Part shown: positions 1 through 11,890 of the stretch, one piece after another
Position numbering within the stretch: position 1 is the stretch's first letter
Layout: each line of letters starts with the position of its first letter
Assembly (NCBI GenBank): GCA_025093985.1
Contig: JACAAK010000001.1
Location: 248,001-312,000 of the forward strand
From: Calvatia gigantea
Taxonomy: Eukaryota; Basidiomycota; Agaricomycetes; Agaricales; Lycoperdaceae
Reading direction: 5' to 3'
Length of the DNA: 64,000 nt
Position numbers and translations under genes: made by a program
Notes under the pieces: model-generated
Database searches by the model: none
The model's input: only the letters and a program-made list of their open reading frames with translations
Told to the model about the DNA's origin: nothing

Positions 1-719
1 AGTACTTTTAATAGTTTAGAAGCAACATCTTAAGAGCAGAGTATAAGAGTGTATTTCAAGAGTTATAGATTGAGTCTCCACCTAACCAAGTAGAAATGAT
101 GGGGTCTACTGGTCAAGTTGAGGGGTTTATATACTACAATGGTATACTATTGTATTGTACTGTATTGATATGTTACTTGTCTATATATGGTATTTAAATG
201 TGGTACAACTTCAAAGTGGTATGACTTTGAATTATGACATAAGCTGTGCTATTTATATATATTAAGTTCTAGGTAAGTCTGGCTATGTTCTAGGTCTGTC
301 TAGATACAAGCTAGTCTTTGTAAGTGTTCTAGAACTTGTATTATCTAAGTAAATATGTGAGTTCATAACAAAGTCAATGCCCTACAATGCTTCATCAAAA
401 CCATTACCCCACCACAGATAGTCTTGGTTTTTTAGCCACCCACCCACTATTGTGCTGTACTACCTGGCCAAGAACACAACCCACACTATTGGAACTTGAT
501 AGTCAAAAACTACTGGGAGAACTCTACAGTCACCAAGTTTCTGTATGAAGGAGTCCCAGTCCCTATCTGCCAAGACAGCTGAAGCCACTTACCCATCTTC
601 TTCACATGGTCTAACAGTGGAAGATACCTTATTGGTGCCACCAAGAAGGCACTCACCACAGCAGTAGTCTACAGGGACTTCGACAAGCTTTCTGAGGCAT
701 GAAGCTTAACTGGGGGATA
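1..719. other. AT-rich retroelement-derived sequence
   Basis: This stretch is AT-rich compared with the rest of the window and has no sustained reading frame. Bases about 420-719 look like the decayed 3' end of an LTR element. They end in a purine-rich tract (GGGGGATAA) directly before a TGTT LTR start, the layout of a polypurine tract next to a 3' LTR. Bases 1-420 show only low-complexity AT-rich DNA. Assigning 420-719 to a particular superfamily is not possible by eye. Confidence 0.4.
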
Positions 720-1029
720 ATGTTGTGGATTTCACCATCTTTACTGCATCACCATGCCTGTCTCCTAACTCTGTATCCACCATGTACCTGTTTCATCTAT
801 TCTAGTGCCAGCAATCTCTGAGTACTGACTTACATACTACCACACTATAGTTATCAGATGTTTCATGTAGTATCTCCATCCATTCAACTGGATGACTCTC
901 TCCATATTTAAGCATACATACACCTCTCTGTATTTAGTACACTTAACCACCTCTAGTTCTCATCCCCTTACTCACCCTCAAGTCTTAGCCTAAGTTGCAA
1001 CCTGAGGTTCTACCTAACTAAGGTCATAA
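720..1029 (+). repeat. LTR (TGTT...AACA), 3' LTR or solo LTR
   Basis: The segment begins TGTTGTGG just after a polypurine-like GGGGGATAA and ends TCATAACA, so its ends match the TG...CA rule with a 4-bp inverted terminal repeat (TGTT/AACA). The length of about 310 bp is normal for a fungal LTR. No second copy was seen in the window, so it is either a solo LTR or the 3' LTR of an element whose body lies to the left and has decayed. Confidence 0.5.
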
Positions 1030-1047
1030 CAAACAGTAGCAGACAAG

Positions 1048-1462
1048 TGAAGATAAGGAAGCTTGTTACTAGAATAACCTAAGGTAATACAAGTGTACTA
1101 CTTAAGGTTTATATACTAGCTACACATAAGAGATGAGTAATTATGTAGTAAGAGGGTATGAGTCAATGGAAGACTACTACAGGTTAATTGGTAATCTAAG
1201 GAGTCATAGGGAATAAGCAATAAATAGAAAAGAAGAAATACAAGTCATGAGAAGATGGAGATGAGTAAATAGAAGTCCATTACTGAGAATACAAAGTATA
1301 AACAGAAACATGACTTGGAAGGAGTCATAAGAAGATGAACTAGAAGTACATGTGATAAATAAATAAAGATCAGACCAGGGTATATAGGAAAAGAGAAAGT
1401 CTATAGAGAAGGTTAATACATTTATGGAGGAGTAAGGTTAGTCCATGGTTAAGTTTGTAACA
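1048..1462 (+). repeat. LTR, left arm of an inverted LTR pair
   Basis: The segment begins TGAAGATAAGGAAGC and ends TTTGTAACA. Its reverse complement recurs at 1596-2004 with high but imperfect identity (shared blocks include the CTTGTTACTAGAATAACCTA region and the GGTTAATTGGTA region). The TG...CA ends, a length of about 415 bp and no coding capacity identify it as an LTR. Substitutions and small indels between the arms suggest independent ageing. Confidence 0.65.
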
Positions 1463-1595
1463 AACAGCATTAAAACTCTGCTGGTTGGCTGTGTGGAGTG
1501 GCTATGGGGGTGTGAATTCAAAGGTAGAGAAGATATCACAATAAGAGGAGATATAATGTGAAGATCTGGAGTCAAAAATCTCAATCCATGTTTTG

Positions 1596-2004
1596 TGTTA
1601 CAAATTTACTCCTTCCTTGGACTCTGTCTTATAAATTAACCTACTTGTAATGAACTACCTTTTCTCCTTAGACTTATCTCTTCACTATTTTTATTTATTA
1701 ACATGTGTAGTTTTAGTTCAACTTCTTATGACTCCTGAGTTATGTTTCTATTGATAACTTGTATTCTTACTATTGGACTTTTATCTACTCATCTCCAGCT
1801 TCCTCTGGCTCATATCTGACTTCTTTCTATTCATTATTCATCCCTATGACTCCATAGACTACCAATTAACCTATAGTAACTCTTGTATTGACTCATCCCT
1901 TATTACTATGTAATTACTCAGCCTTATTCATAGCTAGTATATAACTCTAGTAGTACACCTTGTATTACTTTAGGTTATTCTAGTAACAAGCTTCCTTATC
2001 TTCA
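1596..2004 (-). repeat. LTR, right arm of an inverted LTR pair
   Basis: On the minus strand this runs from TGAAGATAAGG (at 2004) to TTTGTAACA (at 1596) and matches the LTR at 1048-1462 in opposite orientation. Only about 133 bp separate the arms. It lies directly downstream, on the same strand, of the decayed gag at 2005-3300, so it is best read as the 3' LTR of that element after loss of pol. Confidence 0.65.
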
Positions 2005-3300
2005 CACGATCTTGGGGACTGCAGAGGCATTTAACTCAGACTTCTCAGACAAGCATGCACCTTCTCCCTGAGTAGAGAATAATCCATAGTCTGTACAGAA
2101 ATTATTGAGATTTGCCAATTCTCCTGAGCTATAGCATTGAACTCTCCCTAAGTGGAGACAATCTGGGCTTGGTTGTGAAGTAAGGTAACACACATAACAT
2201 TTTGGGGTTTGTAAGGACATGGACTTGTCCAATCATTTCTTCATCCTTTGATTCTGATATACAGGCATACTCATCCAGCTTACCTACAACCTCAACATCT
2301 TCATTACATTTACCAAACCAATTCTCAAGCATCCCAACAATATCCATCCTAACTCTCCCTGAAACTTCCCACTCATCTCCATCAACAACATCCTCAATCT
2401 CAACAATGTACAACACATTATCCTCATCAACTACAGCATTTGCCCCTGTAGCCAGCTTCAAGAAGAATCAGGAACAGGCCTTTCCCCTTTCTTCTTCTAG
2501 TTCTCCAGATACTTCTGTTTCCAGTGGGGACCTCTGCAGGTATAGTAAGGTCCTTTCTTCTTCCCACCCTTATCCTTCCCCTTCCCTTTCCACTTCTGTT
2601 GCCCTGCAGTCTCAACCTCCATTGCATTATTGGTAGCTGATTCCTCTTTTCCCCAACCTTTGTGTAAGCAAGTTCACTCCCACTCATCACTAATCATGTT
2701 GATTAACTAATCAGGATCAATAGTGCTGTTAAGGAAGGGGACAAGTTTCACAACTGACAGCTGAATAGATGTGTAGTTCATGAGATTCCAATGTAGTCAT
2801 TGAATGATAGTGCTTCAATAATTGTCATCATTGACAACTACACCCATAGATTGAAGCTCAGTATGATGTGCATGAAGGTTGTTAAGGAATTGGTGGACAT
2901 TTTCATTTTTGGCACACTGGGAGGCCAGGAATTCACAATGTAGGCAAGTCTGCAAGAATGTGCCCTTGTAGGTGTATTCCTTCTCCACTGTCTTCCACAT
3001 ATCACAGACAGTCTCCTCTTCATCTACCATGAAGGCTGTAGAAGTCAGAAGGCATTGCATCAGCAAGGCTTGAGCAAGGCTCAGGCAAGGTTTTCAGAAC
3101 AGTCCCATTTGTGGATCTCACTAGGAGTGCCAAGGATGATGGTAGCCATGGTGTCTGCCTTTCCTTCAACTAACATAGCTGTGGAAGGAATAGCTGCAGA
3201 ACCAGTAGTCTTAGCACCAGTAGTTCAGGCTGTACCAGGAGAGGAAATTGATGGAGAGGATACAGTAACTTTGGGGAGTTCATGAACCAGTCAAATTTCA
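2005..3300 (-). mobile_element. decayed Copia-type retrotransposon gag, pol missing
   Basis: Minus-strand frames carry pieces of a Ty1/Copia-type Gag. The clearest is 2815-3066, with the W..V...Y......LQ..L..EFL pattern and a following helical segment typical of the UBN2/gag_2 domain. Further downstream (about 2450-2640) is a Lys/Gly-rich stretch with a TCRGPHW-like sequence that resembles a damaged zinc knuckle. Stops and frame changes break the pieces apart. No integrase, reverse transcriptase or RNase H motifs follow before the LTR at 2004, so the element has lost pol and cannot be autonomous. The open plus-strand frame at 2202-2636 is antisense to this and is not a gene. Confidence 0.55.
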
Positions 3301-3865
3301 CTGCCATCAAAATGCCCCCATAACCCCAAGTTCCCTTGAATAGCCATCCAGAAATGCATCACAAATTCAGCCCAATTTGGGCCAGACAATTTGAGCTGGG
3401 GAACAGAGGAGGGTAATAGGTCTATAGACAAAGACATGGCAAGCAGGGTATTGGAGTGACAATATATTCATTCAGGAAATTAGCAACAGCCAGGGCCCAT
3501 AACCTGTAAGAATCACTAAGTCTCAGTCACTTGTTATATGCATGAGAACTATAATGATATTACCTGTAAGAATCACTAAGTCTACAATACATGAGTATAT
3601 GTAATGATTATTAAAGCTAATGATGCTCACCTCGGTCACTCGTTATATACACAAGAACTGAGGGACTAACTACTACGAAGCTGTTGTATTTAAGCACAAA
3701 AGAGAAAGGGTCATATGTCTCGTAGGGGGATGTTTTCGTATGTCTAGAAACCACGCGGCGTGTCCACCAAGACACGCCGCCCCGTTGTCCTTCCATCCCC
3801 TCATTGATCCGTCATCCTCACGTCCACCCGTTGTAGGTCCGCTTTCGGCATTGGACCACGTTTGT
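3301..3865. other. no gene seen; transition out of AT-rich DNA
   Basis: No coding signal is visible. A short phrase, CCTGTAAGAATCACTAAGTCT, recurs at about 3505 and 3561, a small direct repeat. Base composition shifts to the higher GC of the rest of the window near 3700. Confidence 0.4.
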
Positions 3866-4640
3866 AAATCCAACATGAATTACTCAGTGGTTCGCTGAGG
3901 CACAATCTCCACCCCTTCGACCAATACGACGACGTGACGCTAAACGACGCTCTTCGTGCCGCGGGTCTCTTTGCATTACAGGCCGACATGGATGAAGGCA
4001 GGATCACGCTTGACATACAGATCTCGAGTGGTGGAGGTAATCTGTCAGTTGGTCAGCGCCAGATTCTTGCGTTGGCGCGAGCTATTGTGTGGGGAAGCAA
4101 ACTATTGATTCTGGACGAAGGTGGGTTGGTTCTTTTGGTCGTCCCTGCCAAGGAAGGCCCATTGAATCCGGGATACCGCACTTATTATTAGCTACCTCTG
4201 CCATTGGTAAGTCATATAGCCCAAACGCATACTCACCCTGACGTTGGGCCTGAAGATCACAAAACTGACACGGCCATTCAATCCTCTCTCCGACATGAGC
4301 TTGGACGTGATACGACCGTGATTACAATTGCCCATCGCTTGCAGACCATCATGGATGGTGATAAAATTGTGAGCCAATTTTTTCTCTCGTATTCGAGCCA
4401 CCCAAATAACTGCTATATAACTTAGATGGTATTCGATTCTGGTCGAACTGTACGTCCTAGCTTGAATTTTCACCCGCATTATTTTGCTAATGTTTTCTGT
4501 AGGTGGAATTTGGCAGCCCGGTCAACTTGCTCAGGAACGAAAAGGGCTTCCTTTATTCCCTGGTAAAAGAGTCAGGAGACAAAGGACCATTTGTACAAAA
4601 TGGCCAAAGGGGAACAGAGCATAGGATTATAGCGATTTAG
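3866..4640 (+). pseudogene. 3' fragment of an ABCC (MRP-type) ABC transporter
   Basis: Only the C-terminal half of the second nucleotide-binding domain is present. In order it shows LLSGSLRHNLHPF (a degraded form of the usual SG..R.NLDPF), the signature LSVGQRQ with ALARAI, Walker B LLILDE, ATSAID.KTD, the H-loop in ITIAHRL, and the tail VEFGSPVNLL. These parts join across four plausible introns (starting near 4122, at 4207-4255, from 4369, and after GRT near 4447), ending at TAG 4638-4640. Walker A, both membrane domains and NBD1 are absent, and an in-frame TAA lies at 3865-3867. The Asp of NLDPF is His. The 3' exons look well kept, so truncation was probably recent. It cannot encode a working transporter. 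Confidence 0.75.
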
Positions 4641-4946
4641 TAACTACTGACATAAATGCAAAGAAATCATCCCATTTTCTAATGAACATTTGTAACATAA
4701 CGTTTTGCACTTCTGGTAAATTATACCACAGGATAGGCCAAGGTACTGAGTGTCTGGGGCAAATCATTAATGACAGGTGGTAAATTGAGTTTCAAAAGAA
4801 GTCAACAATGAAAGTAGAATAGTCCAACGATGTCCCATGATAACTGATGAAGGGCAGGGAAAGGAAACTGGATACTGATCTTCAAATGTGTGCCCCTTAC
4901 AACAAGATGGTCCGTAAAGTACATACATCCAACACGAAACAATCTA
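4641..4946. other. intergenic, 3' flanks of convergent genes
   Basis: This gap of about 300 bp lies between the end of the ABCC fragment (+) and the stop codon of the membrane protein gene (-). No coding signal is seen; it should hold the 3' UTR of the minus-strand gene. Confidence 0.5.
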
Positions 4947-7900
4947 TTAAGGCGTCCGTTTAGAAAAAGCTGATGGCCCGTGGGGGGGTGTATAGACATG
5001 GGGAAGTTGTTGCACAGGCTCCAATACCGACTGTACACCTGAACTCTCAGTATTCCACGTCCCTCCACGACTAGCCTGAGCACGATTGCGCTCGACGTAA
5101 CCCGTGAGGTCCGCCACACCCGCGCCCCCATTTCCACTACCACCTCCACCTGCGACAACATGACCATTGCCATCGTTATTGCCAGTAGGTCGAGGTGACG
5201 GAGAGGGGACGGGGATGGCGTCAGGTTCAAGACCAGTTGTATACCCTGCGGCGCGCACACTGGCGGGGAATAAATTGAGAGGGTCATTCCGTGCAGGGGC
5301 GAGTAGGTTTTCCCTTGACCTGCTGTTCTTCAACATCTGACCATCTCCTGCACCACCGCTTTCAAGGCGAGCATGTCCTCCGAGCCTTGGACTGAGGTTT
5401 GGACTGAGGTTGCGATTCGGTGTGAGGCCCGGATCAAATGGGGCATTGTGCCGAGGGTTGGGGTTGGGAGTACGGCTTGCAGCACGTGGGGGAGGGTCGA
5501 TAGGTGAGATATTGGTACCGTGCGTGTACTGCGTACTTGCATCCCATCCTGAGCTACCGCTTATACTCTCCCTACCTGCGTATCTAGCGAATCCGGATCG
5601 AGTCTGCGGGTCTGCCTCAAGTGCACTCAATGGTGGTGATCCATCCTCCCCGCCCGTGCCTCCTCCGCCAGATACGCTCTCAGGGTTCCCATAATCTGTC
5701 ATCAAACTGTCGCGCGACAAGTGCCCGAAATGACCACCTGCGTTAACGTTCCTCGGTTCGGCAAGGTATGCGTTCCGACCTCCACCACCCATGAATCCAT
5801 CATCCACTTCCATTGGTGCACGACCTACGAGCAACGACGGCTCCGCATCATCATCCGCCGACCAGCCCCTATGATGTTGTCCAAGTGCTTCTCCAGGTGT
5901 GCGTGGGAGGGACGTACTCGACACCGACCTCTGATGTTGGTGCATTCCATAGAAGGGGTTCGGATTGGGTGGGTGCTGGTTGTTTGGTGCATCTTGGCGT
6001 CGGACCGGTTGGAGTATGATTGGTCGTGGTACACCACTCGCAATGTAGGGGTCGAATTCACTTTGAGTGGTCTCTCCGCCAAAGGATAATCTCCTTTGAT
6101 CTGTTACGGCTGCGTCTGGTGTGCGTAAGATCGAGAATTGACCCATAGATGTTTCAGACTTTTGGTGACTTAGTTGTGGAGGCGAATGGGTACGTCCACT
6201 AGGTGGGTGCGGTGAGGGTGCGCGCCCACCAGTTGGTTGTGGTGGTAGTGGTCGAGAACCGGAGCCCGAACGACGTTGTGAAGTGGGTGAAGAATTCCGC
6301 TCAACCGCCAGATACCCTGACGTGTTTTCGTTGGTGTTGTTACTAGTTGATCGAGAGTGCTGGTGCGCGTTCGGATGCACGGAAGCGTATGATAGTGCAT
6401 TCGTGTTTGAATCCGAACCTGATAGATCTCGATGGTGCTGACTTTGTGGTTGTTGCGCCTGTTTCCGTTGTAGGTCTGAATTAGATGGTCGGAGTGCGGG
6501 ATGCATATACGGTTCTGCATTCATGTGGATGTTACTGCTGTTTGAGTTGTCGTCGGAAAGTTTGCGGCTATGGTAGCTTGAAGTGTCGTCAATGCGGGTG
6601 TCAACACGGAGGTGCGGAGAGGGCGTCCGTCGTGGTGTGTCACGCGTTGTTACAGGTGGTAAAGGAGGTCTCTCTTGAGGAGGTGGAGGAAGTAAGGGTG
6701 GCGCACCGGGGGACTAGAGAATGTGCGTTTAGTCATCTGTAGAAGGCTTTAACAGAACTTGAAGCCGTACCGGGGGAATCACTCGTGGTGACATAGTAGC
6801 GGACTCCAGCGTCGGTGAAGGGGGCTCAACTTGGAAGTCCAGGCGATCCGAAGGGGATTTAAAGTTTCTAAACCCTCCCGTTATTGGTGTCTGCCCGGAT
6901 GGGGTGCCGTGCTGGCCCGTACTCCCTGACTCGAGGGTAAAGTCGCGGTCACCAATAACGATGACACTGTCCGCCACAGCCGCCCTATCCTCGTCTGTGA
7001 TGATACTTCTCTGTGTGTCCATGTGCCTTGCACTTCTTGTCCGACCCGTGGGAACTGTATCTGGGCCCTCATCATCCATCTCCGAAATCGTCTCATACCT
7101 CCTGGTGCCCCTCCTCGTAGACAGAGTACTCGCCGTGAGGCTCCTTGATCCTTGCCTTGGAGTCTGATCTCCATCAATTCTATATCGCCCCTCAGGACGA
7201 ATATTCGTTACGGGTGTGGGGTGACTGGCCCATGGCATCATTTCTCTCACGCGGTCACCGATGCTTCTGATTGTCTGCTTGTAAGGAATTCGTTCTTCCC
7301 TAAGGCGTGACGGTTGACGTGGTGTGAACGAGTATCGTGAGCGTCCTGGCGACGAGACCGCGCTCTCATTCGTGGGTGAGGGTGACCAGTGAGATACTTC
7401 GACTGGTGATTCGACAAGAGAGTTTGCAGTTGGAACCATAAAGAACGACTCTTGGTCATCGTTGTCATCCACGGCATGCTCATCCCCGGGATCGATCTTC
7501 CAATCATTATCCCGGTCTTCGTGATGGATACTCCGAGTGCTTGGTGTAAATACCTTACGGACGAAGGCCCGAAATGTGGGACGTCCCTTGGTCCTTGCTT
7601 GTTGGTGCCTGTAACGATGCCAGTAGACGAAGAAGACAGCGACGAGGATGAAGGTACATGTGCCAACGACGACGGGCGTGATGATTTGTACACGAGTCCA
7701 TGTATTGGGCATAAGAGCCGCTAGCACACAGCATATAATTTTAGCGATGCAACAGAGAAAGGGCGATGATACTCACCTGTCGTGACTTTACCCATAAAAA
7801 ATGACCCATTGTTAGTAGCGATATAAGACCATAGTGGGATGTCCTGCTTTAACCCATTCAACCATTCTATGTCCTGAGTGATGGGTAGGTTAGCCTCTGC

Positions 7901-8513
7901 GCAAGCCTCTCTCCACTGGGTATAGTTTTCGGGGCTCCCGCCTGTTGAAAGTTGACACCCGCACCGGATGTTGAAGTACGGCAGTGTGCTACGGACCAAC
8001 CACCAATTAGAGTAAGCTTAGGCCGATTGAGGTGGAGTCGCACCAGGTACATCGCGTAGGGAGGAAGTCATCATCCTCTCTGGCGTGGAGAGCTGCGGAT
8101 GTCAAGTCTTTTCCTACAAGAATGTCTAAGAGGGCTCACTTCGTCGTGGGTTTTGATCCCCTTCACCTCCATCTCTACTTCCTCCTCCCCCAGGTGTACA
8201 ATCAGGACCCGACATCCAGTTTTGCAACTCACAAGCAGTCTTCCCATCCTTGTTCTTCAACTGAGCCCCACCATCAGACACGGAGACGTGCAGCGTGATC
8301 AACCAGTACTCACAGACTCGCTTAACCCGGCCTGCTGTTGCTGCTGCGCGCATGAAGCAAAAGACCACGTAAGGCTTGGGAAACTAGATTGGGATGGCGA
8401 ATCGCCTGACTCACTGATAACTGAGGATCTGCACCAACATGTATAGATGGGGAAGAAAGCAAGAAGACGAGAGCAAGGAGTCGCAGAGATTTTCGTCTCC
8501 GCCCAGCTTTCAT
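4947..8513 (-). CDS. secreted-type single-pass membrane protein with long disordered tail
   Basis: Six exons join in frame: 8513-8415, 8343-8314, 8260-8140, 8016-7777, 7720-6771 and 6713-4947, predicting 1068 aa. Residues 1-28 form a signal peptide (Arg/Lys start, then a Leu/Val/Phe core). A Cys-bearing ectodomain follows (N..GKTACELQNWM, then CGCQLS and a Trp-rich part), resembling basidiomycete membrane proteins with C....N..G.SPC motifs. One hydrophobic helix spans about residues 174-197, followed by HRYRHQ. The remaining roughly 870 residues are Ser/Pro/Gly/Asn/Gln-rich and probably disordered and cytoplasmic. Exon 2 is only 30 nt (Gln-rich). The exon 3/4 junction is uncertain; donors at 8139 or about 8153 are both possible. 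Function is unknown; the layout suggests a sensor or wall-linked anchor. Confidence 0.75.
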
Positions 8514-8964
8514 CGCATCGCCAGTGATGGAGCTTACACGAGAAGCAAGGATATCAGCACGAGTGTTGAAAAAAGTATCGAGATGTTTCACGGGAGTAAG
8601 TGGTGAGCAGGGTCGAGGATCAATAGATACCGTTGCCGACAGGCTTTCTGCTCGGGAACCCCTTCTCACGTTCAATGTCCAACGGTCCGCTCGACACAAA
8701 TACCGCCCAATGTCCATTCAGCCACTTGACTATAAATAGTCTTCTGCCATCACAGCATCCGCTCACAATGTAACGGTACACATAATACAGGAAAACAAGA
8801 AATATAAGAAATTCGGCGGTTCATCGTGTCTGAGGGGTTCCAGAACCAGCGCTGGGTGCAGAACCCAACGTACCTCATCATTGTAGCCCAATAGAAACGA
8901 TCAACAGCTAGGACACAAGCAAAGCCCCGTCCAATAAAGGCACTGAGCGGGCAAGCATCGCCAT
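8514..8964. other. intergenic between two minus-strand genes
   Basis: No gene is seen. It should contain the promoter of the membrane protein gene and the 3' UTR of the sugar transporter. A TATAAATA-like sequence lies near 8729. Confidence 0.4.
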
Positions 8965-11890
8965 TTACTCCGCCTTAACAACTTCAATAGACTTCTTGCC
9001 CTCACCCATCTCGACTGGTCCCCCGATATGCGCAGCTGCATGGCCCTGGATTTGTGCGACGGTGTCGTCTCCGTCGAATAGTCTGTGCGTGGGGTCATTA
9101 ATAAGTCCTAAACATAGCCTCGGGCTGAAATGGAGAGTAACGCTCACGCGGCAGTCTCTTCTAGGGAGCGCTATTAAGTCCTTGATTAGTACTCGGGTAT
9201 ACATCCCCGCTGATTTGCCGAGGAGACTACGTACGTTCTTGGTTTCGATAATGAAGAAGTAGCAGAACACATTCTCAAAGACAAGCCAGAACACGTAGAA
9301 GAGCTTGGGCAACGGGTTAGGCTGTCCATCTCGTTACTTCTGTTCGGAAGATACTCACGTAGTATTTCCATCCAAGCCTATCCAAGCGGAAACTATGGTC
9401 ACTCATTCCCCAATGCGACAACATCAAGGACTCACTTCTCGAACGCGATCGGGGTTACATACCTGTCACACATCAGCACCACCTCAAAACCGGAGATAAG
9501 CCGAAGACTTACTGATTGAAAATTAAAGAAAGCGAAATCGCAAAGTTGAACAAAGTAAATCCTTTCGCACGGAGTGCAAAGGGCAAAATCTCCACAGTGT
9601 AGCTATATGTTGGTGCGATTTGCGAGGTAAGCGTCTGTCCATCTAAATAGCGTTGTCGGTAGCAACGACTCACGAGACGATGAGTGGAGTAAAGGCAAGC
9701 TAACGGGTTTGTTTGACAATCAATGCCAATAACTGTCACATGGCCGTGTATGTGCACCCACATCATCTTTGTATCTTCCATCAGTCATTCCATTCGGCCT
9801 TCATGTAACAAAAAAAGCATGATACTCACAAAATCCGTAATACAAGACTACCCAGCCACCGGATTCGGGTCAGTAGCGGACTAGAGTTTGAGTTTGCACT
9901 CACAAATGAACGCGAGGAAAGCATGCGCAGCCCTGGCATCACCATGGAGCGAATAAACGGCGAAGCAGATGGTCTGTAGCGTCCAGAATAGCAACATTCC
10001 TAAAAGAGTCATGATATTAGAGCTCGGCTTCGAGAAATACGTGAAGTGGCACGGACCGAGTGTCGACGTGAGGAATAACTTCCTTCGGCCAACGCGTTCA
10101 CACAACAACCCAGCAATGATCGCAACAAAAAAGTTGAAAATGTTCAAGACGCCATTCTGTTGATAACGTGGTTAACATGGACGACACGATGGAGAAGTAT
10201 GAGATAACGGCGCTTACAATAAGAAGCTGAAGGACATGGTCCGTGACTGGAAAGAAGATGGGTACCACTCAGAGTGCCTTCTCTTAACATCTATCCAACG
10301 GTACTCACTGCCGATGGCATCGAAAACCTTGTTCAGGTCTAGTTATATATCAGGTTCGTTGTGCCGCATCTCCGCGAAGCTGCCAAACAGCACTCACAAT
10401 AGGAACTGACACAGAAAATGTCTTTGAGAACCCCATAACATCAGGGCAAAAACAAATAGACTCACATTAAACCATTACCAGACCACTGCGAAAAGAACGC
10501 AAGGGCCACAATAATCCTCATCCTCCTTTTGTTTCCAGGAGTCTTGAATAAACTCATCCAACCGACGTTGGCCGCTACATCTCTGTCAAAGCCGATCGCG
10601 GCCTTGATTTCCTCAAATTCGAAGGCGACAAGAGGGTCTTCTCTATGTGGTCGTCAAACTTTTGTTCCACGGTAAGGGGCAAACCGACTCACGCGTTTCC
10701 CTTAGCATGGTAATAAGCCAGGGTCTTTAACGCTTCTTTCTCCCTAGGGCACCGGTTTTGGATTAAACCAGTAGATGGTAAAAGTATTGCACCGTGACAT
10801 ACCTTCCCTTACTAACAAGCCACCTAGGGGACTCGGGCACGAACCAGATCAACCCGACCTGAATAACAGAGGGTAAACCTTGTAAAGCAGACGGAATACG
10901 CCAAGCCCAGCTTGTGGGGACATGGAAAGTTCCGAATGTCTATTTTTAGGAAAGCCCATAAGTACGTTTCGATGAGGGAATTCGGAGAACATAGAAGTGG
11001 CTCACAGTCCATGCCGCACTGCCCAGGTTAAAAATAATCACTATCAGAGGAAGATGCGATGGCGATGCATGACGGCAGGCGACTCACATGATACTACCCA
11101 AGTACCAGAGCGTATTGTACATCGAAGTAGCTTGTGCGCGCTGAGAAGGATACGCAATTTCGGTGACCAACAAAGGTGCAGCAGCAGCCGCAAATGTAAG
11201 TCCAAACCCGATCAAAAATCTTGGGGTAGCAACATATCAGTACGTGACCAGTTGCGGCAGGAGGATATCAATAGACATACCGAGCTCCAATGAACATACC
11301 AACGCTTTGAGAAGCCGTTTGCAAGGCAGTCCCTCCAATCATGATGATTGCTCCCAAAAAGATGGCCGAACGACGTCCGAGACCATCCGTAATATAAGGT
11401 GAGAAGGGATAAGCGGCAAGACTTCCTATTTGCTGTGGGAGGTCTTCTAGGTCAATACATGGGTCCGGAAAGGAAAAATAGGAGAAGCCCAACCTGGATC
11501 GCGCTAAGGAGACCAAGCTATTGAGGGCGTTTAATGGTATTAACGTAAAAAACGGGACGCTGAAGTACCTTGCCACCGGTTGGATTATTAAAGGCATCCT
11601 TCCATTGGTCCAGAGATTGCAAACCATCTAGAATGTCACTGAGCGAACTTGGTCAGGATAGGCAAACACTTGGCTCACTCATCATGCTGCCATCATAACC
11701 ATTCGTTGAAGAAGTGATAAGCAAGAGCGCAATCCAGAAATTGAGTAACAAGAGGCCTGAGCCCTGTTAGCCACAAGGTAATGATACGGGCACAGTAAAG
11801 CCTACGAGAGTTCTTCCACCAAGGCCTCGAAGTGTCGACCATGTGAGCGTAACCACCTCCACCATTAGCAATAGCAGGACCGCCAGTCAT
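8965..11890 (-). CDS. MFS sugar transporter (hexose/lactose-permease type)
   Basis: Twenty-four short exons join in one frame to 521 aa, the usual size for sugar porters. Motifs in order are STNGYDGSMMNGLQ in the first helix region, D.LGRR (residues 98-103), PESPRWLV (216-223), ERVGRRK (345-351), FTPLIVSYTVEILP, and ETKNRSLEE near the end, all marks of the sugar porter family. It should sit in the plasma membrane and import sugars with protons; the substrate cannot be told. Tiny exons are needed to keep the family sequence: 13 nt (11006-11018), 8 nt (10398-10405), 18 nt (9830-9847), 5 nt (9762-9766), 19 nt and 23 nt. Every phase agrees, so the gene looks functional. Start ATG is at 11888-11890, followed by a soluble N-terminus with RPWWKN. 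Confidence 0.88.

Noticed and set aside
2202..2636. 144-codon open plus-strand frame rich in Ser/Thr/Pro
   Set aside because: It is antisense to the decayed Copia gag; its composition is explained by the Lys/Gly and acidic codons of gag on the other strand.
6729..7727. Reading 4947-6524 and 6729-7727 as two separate genes
   Set aside because: A 57-nt GT-AG intron (6714-6770) joins them in phase, and the frame upstream of the Met at 6524 is open back to the acceptor.
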